From contig JBDGYE010000001.1 of the NCBI GenBank assembly GCA_039584255.1, forward strand, positions 1 to 64,000: 64,000 bases of DNA, in the 5' to 3' direction. Position 1 is the first letter of the stretch; every line of letters starts with the position of its first letter. Position numbers and translations under genes: made by a program. The notes under the pieces are model-generated. The model searched no databases. It worked only from the letters and a program-made list of their open reading frames with translations, and was not told where the DNA came from. This stretch comes from JBDGYE01 sp039584255 (GTDB taxonomy: Bacteria; Gemmatimonadota; Gemmatimonadetes; Palauibacterales; Palauibacteraceae). Of the stretch, positions 33,878 through 41,775 are shown in pieces.

Positions 33878-35437
33878 TCAATTCGTCGGCGGTGCCAGCT
33901 TCTCCATCACCTGCTGCAGGCTGAAGCTCGCCGCCTTCTGCCGCGGCGGATACTCCTGGAACGTGGCAAGGAACCGCGCAACGTAGGATTGCGCAGGGAC
34001 CATGAAGAACACGTGGTCGAGGACCCAATCGAAGTAGGTGTTCGAGGTAGTCTCGGCCCGCTCGTACGGATCGCGGCGCAGGTTGAACATCAGCGGAGCG
34101 CGGAGCGGAACGAACGGCTCCATCCAGACACGGAAGGTGCCAGTGGCCTTCTGCTCCATGAAGATCAGCTTCCAGTCGTTCCAGCGCAGCGCCGTCAGAT
34201 CTCCGTCATCCGAGAAATAGAAGATCTCTTCACGGGGGCTCTCGTCTGTCTGGCCCGTGAGGAGCGGCAGGATGTTGTAGCCGTCCAGGTGCACCTTATA
34301 AGACCGGCCGAGTGCAGACGACTGCCAGCCGTCCAGCAGGTCCTCCTTGACGTCCGACTTGCCGGCGGCCGCGGCGAACGTCGGCAGCCAGTCCATGTGG
34401 TGCACGATCTCGTTGGTCACCGACCCGGCCGGGATGTTGCCTGGCCAGCGGACCATGGCCGGCACGCGCCAGCCACCTTCCCAGTTCGTGTTCTTCTCGC
34501 CCCGGAACGGAGTGGACGCGGCATCCGGCCACGTGTTGTAGTGCGGGCCGTTGTCGGTCGAGTAGAACACGATCGTGTTGTCCGCGATGCCCAGCTCGTC
34601 GAGCAGGTCGAGGAACTTCCCGATGTGCATGTCGTGCTCGACCATTCCATCCGAGTACTCGTCCTGCCCCGAGATCCCTCTCAACTCTTCCTTCACGTGC
34701 GTCCGGAAGTGCATGCGCGTGCCGCTCCACCAGACGAAGAACGGCTGGCCGCGCTCGTGAGCGTCCCGGATGAAGCGGACGGCGGCCTCAGAGGTCTCGT
34801 CATCCACGGTCTCCATCCGCTTCTTCGTCAGCGGCCCCGTGTCCTCGACGCGCTGGGTGCCGTCCTCGTTGGCCCAACTGTGGATGACGCCCCGCGGCCC
34901 GAACCGCTCCCGGAAGGTCCGGCCATCAGACGTGATCAGATCGCCGGGATAGTCCTCGAGCTCGGGCTCCTCCTCGGCGTTCAGGTGGTACAGGTTGCCG
35001 AGGAATTCATCGAACCCGTGGTTCGTCGGCAGCATTTCGTCCTTGTCACCCAGGTGGTTCTTCCCGAACTGCCCGGTCGCGTATCCGAGCTCCTTCAGGA
35101 CAACCGCGATCGTCGGATCCTCCACCTGCATGCCCAGATCGGCGCCCGGAAGTCCCACCTTCGAGAGGCCCGTCCGGAACACGCTCTGACCCATGATGAA
35201 GGACGAGCGACCGGCCGTGCAGCTCTGCTCGCCGTAGTAGTCCGTGAAGATCATGCCCTCGCCGGCGATGCGGTCGATGTTCGGGGTCCGGTAGCCCATC
35301 ACGCCCATCGTGTAGGTACTGATGTTGGACTGACCGATGTCATCACCCCACACGACGAGGATGTTGGGCTTGTCCTGCGCGGCGGCCGGGGCGGCAAACA
35401 GCAATGCCGCGCAGCTGCCAAGGAACCATCGTTTCAT
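33878..35437 (-). CDS. Exported arylsulfatase (CxAxR type)
   Basis: 519 residues with a cleavable signal peptide (RWFLGSCAALLFAAPAAAQ). Sulfatase features are NILVVWGDDIGQSN for metal binding, the modified-cysteine motif Cys73-Thr-Ala-Gly-Arg (CxAxR, an accepted variant of CxPxR), TGQFGKNHLGD, and FYSTDNGPHYN. The middle (GYRTPNIDRIAGEGMIFTDYYGE) is typical. It belongs to a different subgroup from the sulfatase at 27838, so the two probably act on different sulfate esters. It is upstream of the HAD lipoprotein on the same strand. Confidence 0.94.
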   Translation of the reverse strand: MKRWFLGSCAALLFAAPAAAQDKPNILVVWGDDIGQSNISTYTMGVMGYRTPNIDRIAGEGMIFTDYYGEQSCTAGRSSFIMGQSVFRTGLSKVGLPGADLGMQVEDPTIAVVLKELGYATGQFGKNHLGDKDEMLPTNHGFDEFLGNLYHLNAEEEPELEDYPGDLITSDGRTFRERFGPRGVIHSWANEDGTQRVEDTGPLTKKRMETVDDETSEAAVRFIRDAHERGQPFFVWWSGTRMHFRTHVKEELRGISGQDEYSDGMVEHDMHIGKFLDLLDELGIADNTIVFYSTDNGPHYNTWPDAASTPFRGEKNTNWEGGWRVPAMVRWPGNIPAGSVTNEIVHHMDWLPTFAAAAGKSDVKEDLLDGWQSSALGRSYKVHLDGYNILPLLTGQTDESPREEIFYFSDDGDLTALRWNDWKLIFMEQKATGTFRVWMEPFVPLRAPLMFNLRRDPYERAETTSNTYFDWVLDHVFFMVPAQSYVARFLATFQEYPPRQKAASFSLQQVMEKLAPPTN

Positions 35438-35462
35438 TCTTAGACTCTCCGTCTGATGTGAC

Positions 35463-35486
35463 GGGGACCGCTGGATCGCGGTCCCC
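35463..35486 (-). terminator. Hairpin terminator after the superoxide dismutase gene
   Basis: Perfect 9-base-pair stem GGGGACCGC / GCGGTCCCC with a 6-base loop (TGGATC), 31 bases beyond the stop of the gene at 35517. Confidence 0.6.
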
Positions 35487-35516
35487 GAGGCGTGTAGCCA
35501 GGTCTGTGTTTGGGCG

Positions 35517-36215
35517 TCAGTCCGTGATCTTCTTCAGCGCGTCCTTCAGGGAATCCCACTGTCCCTTGGCCCAGCCCTTCATCTCCTCGAACGTCTCATG
35601 CGCCCGCACCAGGGCCAGTCGCGCCGCGACTTCATCCCAGTCCACAACGTTCCAAAATGCCTCGATGTAGTCCGGGCGTCGGTTCTGGTAGTTGAGGTAG
35701 TAGGCGTGCTCCCACACATCGAGACCGAGGATGGGCACCGCGCCATCGGTGAAGATCGGGTTGTCCTGGTTGGCGGTCGAGGTCACGATGAGACCGTCCG
35801 AAGCCGCGCACAGCCAGGCCCATCCGCTCCCGAACCGGGTACCGGCCGAGGCGCTGAACTGCTTGTGGAACTCCACGAACGACCCGAAGGACTCGTCAAT
35901 CGCCTCGCCCAGCAGTCCGCCGGGCGTTCCCCCGCCATTGGGACTCATGTTGGTCCAGAAGAGCGAATGATTTACATGTCCCCCGCAGTTGTTGCGGACC
36001 GCCGTGCGGATGCTGTCCGGGATCGGGTCGAGATTCAGCAGCAGCTCGAGCGCCGTCAGGTTCTGCAGATCCGGGTGACCCTCCAGGGCAGCGTTCAGCT
36101 TGTTTACGTAGCCCTGGTGATGCTTGGTGTGGTGGATCTCCATGGTGCGTGCATCAATGTGCGGCTCGAGGGCATTGTAGGCGTACGGCAGTTTGGGCAG
36201 AGTGTGGCTCATCAT
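35517..36215 (-). CDS. sodA: Superoxide dismutase, Mn-type
   Basis: 232 residues; disproportionates superoxide. Metal ligands are His28 (MEIHHTKHH), His83 (HVNHSLFW), Asp166 and His170 (LDVWEHAYYLNYQNRRPDYI). Gln150 in STANQDNP is the position that marks Mn-dependent rather than Fe-dependent enzymes. There is no signal peptide, so it is cytoplasmic. The C-terminus is some 25-30 residues longer than usual (ending DSLKDALKKITD) and helical. A hairpin terminator lies downstream. Confidence 0.95.
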   Translation of the reverse strand: MMSHTLPKLPYAYNALEPHIDARTMEIHHTKHHQGYVNKLNAALEGHPDLQNLTALELLLNLDPIPDSIRTAVRNNCGGHVNHSLFWTNMSPNGGGTPGGLLGEAIDESFGSFVEFHKQFSASAGTRFGSGWAWLCAASDGLIVTSTANQDNPIFTDGAVPILGLDVWEHAYYLNYQNRRPDYIEAFWNVVDWDEVAARLALVRAHETFEEMKGWAKGQWDSLKDALKKITD

Positions 36216-36256
36216 GCTTCCTTTCAGATTGCGTCGCTCGAAGCGAAAGATCGATT

Positions 36257-36289
36257 GTCGGGCCGCCTAATCTGCACAGGCGGCCCGAC
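36257..36289 (-). terminator. Hairpin terminator of the porin-fold gene at 36360
   Basis: Perfect 11-base-pair inverted repeat GTCGGGCCGCC / GGCGGCCCGAC with an 11-base loop, 71 bases after the stop at 36360 and upstream of sodA. There is no clear U tract, so it could equally be a boundary element. Confidence 0.5.
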
Positions 36290-36359
36290 TGAATTCAAGT
36301 TCAAGTCCTACGGCACCTCAGGCGACGTGTACACCTCCCGTTCCGATCCTGCGAAATCT

Positions 36360-37022
36360 CTACCCGATCGGTACGCCGAACCCGAGCATGAACGACCACA
36401 CGCGGCTCTTCACGCTGACCTCCGAGGCGTCAGACGAGTCGTTCAGGTTCGTGAGGCCCAGGTTATAGCGCACGTCGAGCTGGACCGTCAGTCGGCTGTA
36501 CAGGAACTCGAAGCCGCCTCCGAACACCAGGCCGTATTCCGTCTTCTTCGTTTCAAGCTCGCCGTCGAGCAGGGGATCGTCACAGTCCAGGCTCAGGCTC
36601 ACGCCTTCATCCTCGCCGGTTGCCTGGCACCGCATCTCGAAGGCCACGGACGGCCCGGCGTACACCATGGGGTAGATCGGGCTCTCCCTCGAGCCGAGGC
36701 GGGCCATCAGGAGCATGGGGAGCTGGATGTAGTTCAGGTTCAGCTTGATCGCCGGGTCGTCGTCGCGCGACTTCGCCCCACGCTGCGAGTACAGTACCTC
36801 GGGCTGGAAGGCGAACACGCTGCCGATCCCGAACTGAGCGAAGATCCCGGCGAGGAAATCCGTCTGGCGGTCGAACCCGAAGTCGGGGTCGGCGGGATCG
36901 TCCACGCTCAGGTTGGCGACGTTGAGCCCGCCTTTCACGCCGAGTGTGGTTTGCGCACCCGCATCGGCGGGAGCCAGTGCGATCACCCAGGCGATCGTCA
37001 GCAGGGCCTTTGTATACCGCAT
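36360..37022 (-). CDS. Outer-membrane beta-barrel protein, porin-fold family (PF13568-like)
   Basis: 220 residues from the ATG at 37022. Signal peptide (LLTIAWVIALAPADAGAQ), then GVKGGLNVANLS, FQPEVLYSQRGAK, LNYIQLPMLLMAR, a two-Cys loop (CQATGEDEGVSLSLDCDD), LDVRYNLGLTNL and a closing strand VWSFMLGFGVPIG. The layout is that of the Bacteroidetes-type PorT/OmpW-like small barrels. It shares its plan, including the two-Cys loop, with the proteins at 18478 and 50818. It follows the large PLD-fusion gene by 17 bases and is probably cotranscribed. Confidence 0.85.
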   Translation of the reverse strand: MRYTKALLTIAWVIALAPADAGAQTTLGVKGGLNVANLSVDDPADPDFGFDRQTDFLAGIFAQFGIGSVFAFQPEVLYSQRGAKSRDDDPAIKLNLNYIQLPMLLMARLGSRESPIYPMVYAGPSVAFEMRCQATGEDEGVSLSLDCDDPLLDGELETKKTEYGLVFGGGFEFLYSRLTVQLDVRYNLGLTNLNDSSDASEVSVKSRVWSFMLGFGVPIG

Positions 37023-37039
37023 GCTGCGACTCCCTCCGG

Positions 37040-40000
37040 TTACAGGGCTACCTTGACCCAACGGGCCATCTTCCACGTAAACCCCGTGTAGTAGGGCAGG
37101 TACTCGTTCAGCTGCTCCACGGAATCGAGGTAGGTGGCGGCTCCCGCGATTCCTATCGAATCGAAGAATCCGTTCATCGTGGCCCGGCCCGACAGTGCTA
37201 CCGCGACCTCACCGTCCATCATCATCGACCGGTAGTCCTGGTTCGACGACCCGACGACGAAGTAGCCGGCGGACCGCGCCGCCAGCTCCGGTCCATACTC
37301 CTCATGCATGTCGCGGACCATCTCGAAGAACGGATCCGCCAGCGTGAGGTTCAGCTGGCGCACGTCGCGGTATTCCCGCCGGGTGACGTGGTCCAGCGAG
37401 CGCTGGATGATGAACTGGCGGGCGAACTCCGCGAACGCGGGAGACTGGAGGACGATGTCGAGCACCTCGCCGGTCACGAAGAAGTTGGTCTTGAGATGCA
37501 GCTTGGGCCGGACGACGCCCCCGAGCTCGTCCGACAGGTACTCGACTTCCCGGCCTTCCACGGCCTCGGCGAAGATCTTGTCCGCGTTCTCCATCACCGA
37601 CATGAGGTCCGGGCCGACGGGCAGGACCTCCTGAAGCCAGGGATTCGATCGGAACCCTTCGGCGAAGGCCTGAATGCGCCCGGGCAGGTTGCCCACGTCT
37701 ACATCGGTGTCGTACAACCCCGACTTCAGAAGCCCACCGACAGCCTCCAGCTCCGACCCGAGCTCGTGCTCGGCGATGATCAGCCGCTCGAACATCTCGT
37801 TGGCCCGCGACAGGGTCGCGAAGGCCTGCCCGGGCGCGTTCGCCTGCGAGGGGTGGATGATGAAGACGCGCACGCCGCGCAGGGCGCTGCCGGTCAGCAT
37901 GGAGGCCCACAGCGGGCTGTGGAACAGCGAGTCTGGATCGATGATCACCGTGCCCGGCGGCATGAGCGTATACAGGACCGCCTTCATCACGTTGATCGGC
38001 TTCATCAAGTAGCCGGTACCGTTGTGCAGCTGGATCGCCCTGGGCCTCACGCCTCCTTCGACCTGCGCCGCGTACTCCTCGACCTTCTCCCAGTAGTCCT
38101 CGGCGAAAGGTTTCGCCCGGAACGGCTCGGGGACCTCGTCCTCATCGAACCCCTGGCTCTCGAGCAGGGCCCGGGCCTGGTGCTTCACCTCGAGGGCCGC
38201 CGGGCCGCTGAGCACCAGCGCCCGGTCCTCCCAGTTCGGACCGATGTAGTGCTCGCCGACGCCCATCCCGCTGAACGTGGCCGAACCCCGGTACGGATCC
38301 TCCTCCGTGATGTCGTAGAACGAGATCTTGCGGTGGTCCCGGATCGCGTTGTCCGGCCATCCCCGGAGCGGGAGATACGAGTTCGCCCAGTACGAGATGT
38401 CGGCCGGGTTCGTGACGCTAACCTGCACCTTGATCCGGTTCTTGAGCCACTCCTCGCCGTACTGCCCCGCGCCCGCCTGAAGCCGCTCCGAGCTTGCCAC
38501 GGCCTCACGCAAGTCCGCCTGGGCCACCGTCAGCGAGTCCACCATCCACTCGAACCCGTCCGGCAGCTTGGGCAGGTGGTCCAGCGGCTTCTCGAGGACC
38601 GTCAGCCAGCGACGGGACTTCGCGATCTCGTAGTAATGTTGGTCGATGAAGATGAAGTAGGTCGGCATGTGGCCCACCTCATCGTACTCGCGCACCCGGT
38701 CCGCCAGGACCTTCAGGTAATTCAACGTCATATGGAACGAGACCAGGTCCGGCTCGCCCTGTGCGTTCTTGCCCTTGTAGTCGTGAATCCACAGGACGTG
38801 GTAGTCCTCTGCCCGCTGGATCCCCATGTACAGCTCCCACTGGAACTGGAGCCCGAGAGCGTAGGACGCTCTGTTTCCTACCGAGAACTCCTCTCCGGTG
38901 GCCCGCTCGATGATCGCGTCGAGCTCGGCCTGCGTGTCGTGCTCCTCGGGCAGCAGGCCGTACTGGAGCGGGAGCCACACCAGCCGGTCGTCTCCCCACC
39001 ATTCCTTCGACTGGGCCCGGGCCGCCTCGACCTCGTCGAGCACGGCCTGGAAGACGCGGCGCACGGCCTCGATCCGATCGGCCGGCACCGACGCGCTCGA
39101 TTCTGCCCAGTCGGTGAATACCTGCATGGCTGCAAACGCCAGGCCGTTCGTGGTGTCGTTCTTCTTGTGCACGCCCAGGAGTCGGTCGTACGGAAGCAGG
39201 ACCTCCTCCAGCAGGATCGCCCGCGCCATTTCGGCCGCCGCTTCGCCCGCCGGGGTAGCCCGGCCGAGCGAGACCGCCGCACCCGAGATCGCGATCGAGA
39301 AGGCCCGCGCGACCTCCGCATGGTACGCCCGGGTCTCTGCCTCAGCGCCGTGCGCACCTCCGAACAGGGGATCGGACGCAGCGAGCCGGGCCTGGATCTG
39401 CCTCGTGTCCTCGGTGAACGCGGCCACGGCCTGATCCCTGCGGCGGGCCGCCTGATCGAAATAGGGGACCGTGAGGCGGTTCACCCAATAAGAGGTCTCC
39501 CGCACGTTGGCGAGGGCAGGCTCGAGCGCCGGGTCGGAGAACCCGACAGGAGCCAGGTCCGGACGATCGGGTGAGACGGGGTACGCCATGTGGTTGGGCC
39601 GGGTCTTGCCGGCCCACTTCTGCCCGATCGGGAAGCTGAATCCGAAATTGAAGGAGTTGCCACGCGCGGGAAGCCAGTCGACGGTGACCAGGCCGCCGCG
39701 CGCGATGACTCCGCCGCGCCGGAAGGGAATCGACGCGCGCAGCAGGAACGGGAGGCTTCCGTCGCGGAAGTTCCAATCGACACCCCCCGAGAGCCAGATC
39801 GCCGGGATGCTGTAGAGGAATCTGGCTCCCCCATCGATCTCGCTGCCCCGCACGCCGCCGTACCCCTCCAGCAGCAGGGCCCCCAGCGCGACCACCGGGC
39901 TCAGGAGGTCCTTCCGGATCCCTGCGTTCAGGTAGGCCGTGAACTCCGACGCTTCGTCCTCGAAGTAGCCCCCGAGCGAAAGGCCCGCCTGGGGCTTGAG

Positions 40001-40123
40001 GGACAACGGCTGGCCCATCGAGACCGTCATGCCACCGTCGTCGGGGGAGAGCATCTCCTGAGCGCTGGCCTGAGGGGCGGCGATCACGGACGCGACGAGG
40101 AGGACCCCGGTCATCACTCGCAT
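37040..40123 (-). CDS. Large exported protein: beta-rich N-terminal domain plus phospholipase-D-like domain
   Basis: 1027 residues from the ATG at 40123 (GTG at 40132 possible). After a signal peptide (GVLLVASVIAAPQASAQ), residues 35-170 are strand-rich with amphipathic spacing (LSGGVDWNF, FNFGFSFPIG), like part of an outer-membrane barrel. Residues 200-560 are helical and unrecognised. A PLD-like part follows: HKD1 is His597-x-Lys599-x4-Asp604, then WEDRALVLSGPAALEV (632-646). The second half has His876-x-Lys878 but no Asp at the HKD spacing, then GSSNQD (958-963). PLD enzymes need two HKD motifs, so activity is uncertain. The fusion is unusual; see findings. Confidence 0.75.
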   Translation of the reverse strand: MRVMTGVLLVASVIAAPQASAQEMLSPDDGGMTVSMGQPLSLKPQAGLSLGGYFEDEASEFTAYLNAGIRKDLLSPVVALGALLLEGYGGVRGSEIDGGARFLYSIPAIWLSGGVDWNFRDGSLPFLLRASIPFRRGGVIARGGLVTVDWLPARGNSFNFGFSFPIGQKWAGKTRPNHMAYPVSPDRPDLAPVGFSDPALEPALANVRETSYWVNRLTVPYFDQAARRRDQAVAAFTEDTRQIQARLAASDPLFGGAHGAEAETRAYHAEVARAFSIAISGAAVSLGRATPAGEAAAEMARAILLEEVLLPYDRLLGVHKKNDTTNGLAFAAMQVFTDWAESSASVPADRIEAVRRVFQAVLDEVEAARAQSKEWWGDDRLVWLPLQYGLLPEEHDTQAELDAIIERATGEEFSVGNRASYALGLQFQWELYMGIQRAEDYHVLWIHDYKGKNAQGEPDLVSFHMTLNYLKVLADRVREYDEVGHMPTYFIFIDQHYYEIAKSRRWLTVLEKPLDHLPKLPDGFEWMVDSLTVAQADLREAVASSERLQAGAGQYGEEWLKNRIKVQVSVTNPADISYWANSYLPLRGWPDNAIRDHRKISFYDITEEDPYRGSATFSGMGVGEHYIGPNWEDRALVLSGPAALEVKHQARALLESQGFDEDEVPEPFRAKPFAEDYWEKVEEYAAQVEGGVRPRAIQLHNGTGYLMKPINVMKAVLYTLMPPGTVIIDPDSLFHSPLWASMLTGSALRGVRVFIIHPSQANAPGQAFATLSRANEMFERLIIAEHELGSELEAVGGLLKSGLYDTDVDVGNLPGRIQAFAEGFRSNPWLQEVLPVGPDLMSVMENADKIFAEAVEGREVEYLSDELGGVVRPKLHLKTNFFVTGEVLDIVLQSPAFAEFARQFIIQRSLDHVTRREYRDVRQLNLTLADPFFEMVRDMHEEYGPELAARSAGYFVVGSSNQDYRSMMMDGEVAVALSGRATMNGFFDSIGIAGAATYLDSVEQLNEYLPYYTGFTWKMARWVKVAL

Positions 40124-40176
40124 GCTATTCACCCATGGTTTTGGGACTCCTATCCAATCCTCTACCGGACCCCTCC

Positions 40177-40873
40177 TCAATCGACCCCCACCTCGAACCC
40201 GAACAGCGCTCGGAATCGGCTCCAGACGAACTTCGCGGCGAAACCCTCGTCGGGTCCCCCGAGGACATCTGTCACGCGCTGTGCGGGCTCGCTGCCCCAC
40301 CCATAGCCGGCCCCGACTGTGAGCCGGGCATCCTTCACCATGAAGTCCGCCCCGAGGAACGCGGAATACAGATCTACCGTGGTGAGCGACAGGTCCGCTC
40401 GCTCGATGTCCTCAGTCAGACCTGACCGGTCCGTCGAGAACGAGGCGTATCCGACGACCGACTCCTTGAACGCGTATTCCAGTCCCAGGGCCCAGTTGAA
40501 TACCTCGTCCGGACTGGACCAGGTCGGGCTGCCGCACCTCCTGCGGTATCTGCTGTACGTATTCTTCTCCCTTCATCACGACGTACGGATCGATTCGGTC
40601 AAACCATTCGCCGCTCGCGTTCAGGCGGGCCTTGCCGATCTGCCAGCCAAGGCCGAGAGCCACCGACAAGGGCGACTTGAACTCGGCCGGAAGGTCCGTC
40701 TGGACCGTCGCGCGCAGCACGGTCGTGTCCGCGGTGAACTCGGCGTCATTCACCCCGAGCTCCCCTGACCCTGTGATGTGCACGCTGGGCGTAGTCACCG
40801 CGAGCCCCGCGCTGACGGGTCCACTGCTGAAGTAGCCCCCGATCTTGGCCAGCGTGCGCAGGGCGGAGTACTT
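40177..40873 (-). pseudogene. Remnant of an outer-membrane barrel gene: 5' end missing, frameshifted
   Basis: On the minus strand, recognisable protein starts near 40873 (KIGGYFSSGPVSAGLAVTTPS) and runs through LSVALGLGWQIGKARLNASG and DPYVVMKGEEYVQQIPQ without any start or signal sequence. Near 40516-40520 the sense frame changes: before it PDLV, after it SPDEVFNWALGLEYAFKE, continuing to VGAGYGWGSEPAQ and ending GFEVGVD at 40177. One extra C explains the shift. The missing front and the neighbouring BrnTA pair suggest loss by rearrangement. The family resembles FadL-like transport barrels, but weakly. Confidence 0.65.
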
Positions 40874-40949
40874 ACCCCCCGTGTCGCCGTGGGGGTGGTT
40901 CTGCGCCCCGTCGTGTGGGTGGCGCGTGCAGAGTGACTCCGGGCGCGTG

Positions 40950-41270
40950 TTAGACATCAGCCTTGGCCCGGGTTCGCTTTCTCCCTCGCTCTCGCGCAAC
41001 GCGCTCGGCCAGGAAGACCTTGAGCAGGCTCTGGTATGGAACGTCGCGTTCGTTCGCGAGTGCCTTGAGTTCCTCGAGCAGGGCTTTCGGCAGACGGAGC
41101 GATATCGTCTGGGTAGATGGCTTGAGCGCCGGGAAGGAGCCCGAAACCGACTTCTCCCAATCGAAGAAGTCCACGACATCGTGTTCGGCCCAGAAATCCC
41201 GCTCCGCGTCCTCGGTGCGGAACTTCGGCATGCTCTCCTTCACCACGGGCTTCTTCTCACGCTCGCTCAT
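40950..41270 (-). CDS. BrnA/CopG-type antitoxin
   Basis: 106 residues. The C-terminal ribbon-helix-helix segment (QTISLRLPKALLEELKALANERDVPYQSLLKVFLAERV) is preceded by a region with FRTEDAERDFWAEHDVVDFFDWEKS that is typical of BrnA/CopG antitoxins paired with BrnT. The tail is Arg/Lys-rich. It overlaps the toxin gene by 14 bases. Confidence 0.9.
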   Translation of the reverse strand: MSEREKKPVVKESMPKFRTEDAERDFWAEHDVVDFFDWEKSVSGSFPALKPSTQTISLRLPKALLEELKALANERDVPYQSLLKVFLAERVARERGRKRTRAKADV

Positions 41271-41562
41271 ACACCCTCCGCTCGCGACGGCTCATCGGTC
41301 GCGCTGAGATCACCCGGATCAGGGTTCCGCGGATCGTGAACACGATAGTCAGCAATCTGCCGTCGGCTGTCTGCCCCAGAGCCGCAAACCGTGGCTCGCG
41401 CTGGGAGTGTCTCGGGTCCGCGGCTATCAGTACGGGGCGTTGGAAGAAGACCTGCTCGCACTCAGCCGCCGAGACCGGGTGGCGCTCCCGGCTCTTGTCT
41501 ATGTTTCCAGCATCCCACTCAAAGCCGGTGCACGCCGTGAGTTCCTTAGGCCACTCACCCAT
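41257..41562 (-). CDS. BrnT-type toxin (DUF497)
   Basis: 101 residues with the BrnT/DUF497 pattern: TGFEWDAGNIDKSRERHPVSAAECEQVFFQ, then HSQREPRFAALGQTADGRLLTIVFTIRG and RVISARPMSRRERRVYE. It is a RelE-like ribonuclease fold. It is first in the operon, with a near-consensus promoter directly upstream. Confidence 0.93.
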   Translation of the reverse strand: MGEWPKELTACTGFEWDAGNIDKSRERHPVSAAECEQVFFQRPVLIAADPRHSQREPRFAALGQTADGRLLTIVFTIRGTLIRVISARPMSRRERRVYERA

Positions 41563-41568
41563 AGTTTG

Positions 41569-41597
41569 AGTATATAATCACCATATACGTCTGTCAA
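41569..41597 (-). promoter_or_regulatory. Near-consensus promoter with operator for the BrnTA operon
   Basis: On the minus strand, TTGACA (41592-41597) and TATACT (41569-41574) are separated by exactly 17 bases, close to sigma-70 consensus. An inverted repeat GTATAT / ATATAC with a 7-base spacer (41570-41588) overlaps the -10 and spacer. Transcription would begin at or next to the BrnT ATG (41562), so the message is likely leaderless. Binding by BrnA at the repeat is inferred. Confidence 0.7.
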
Positions 41598-41704
41598 CGG
41601 TGTTCTGAACATCCTTGCGGGGGTTGCTCTGCCTCCCGGATCACGACCCCAGCATGAGCCCCCCCTGAGTCCTACAGGTTGACGCCAAAATGTTTTCCAT
41701 TATT

Positions 41705-41724
41705 GTTTAACTATAGTGTCAAAC
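41705..41724 (+). promoter_or_regulatory. Candidate TetR operator/promoter of the efflux operon
   Basis: Palindrome GTTTAAC (41705-41711), 6-base spacer TATAGT, GTCAAAC (41718-41724). The spacer is itself a good -10 hexamer, so a bound repressor would block transcription. It lies 52 bases before the regulator ATG at 41776. An in-frame GTG at 41716 falls inside this site and is therefore unlikely as a start. Confidence 0.55.
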
Positions 41725-41775
41725 TCTCTGGACAGGATCGGGAACGTGACGACACAGGATACAGAGTCGCGAACG

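Noticed and set aside
25617..36316. A shared 15-base string (AAGTCCTACGGCACC) near 25620 and 36305
   Set aside because: About one match of this length is expected by chance in 64 kb; the flanks do not match and neither site has a visible role.
36944..39574. 876-codon plus-strand open frame over the PLD-fusion gene
   Set aside because: Composition is that of an antisense shadow (Arg, His, Leu, Val repeats without fold motifs); the minus-strand gene has a signal peptide and family motifs.
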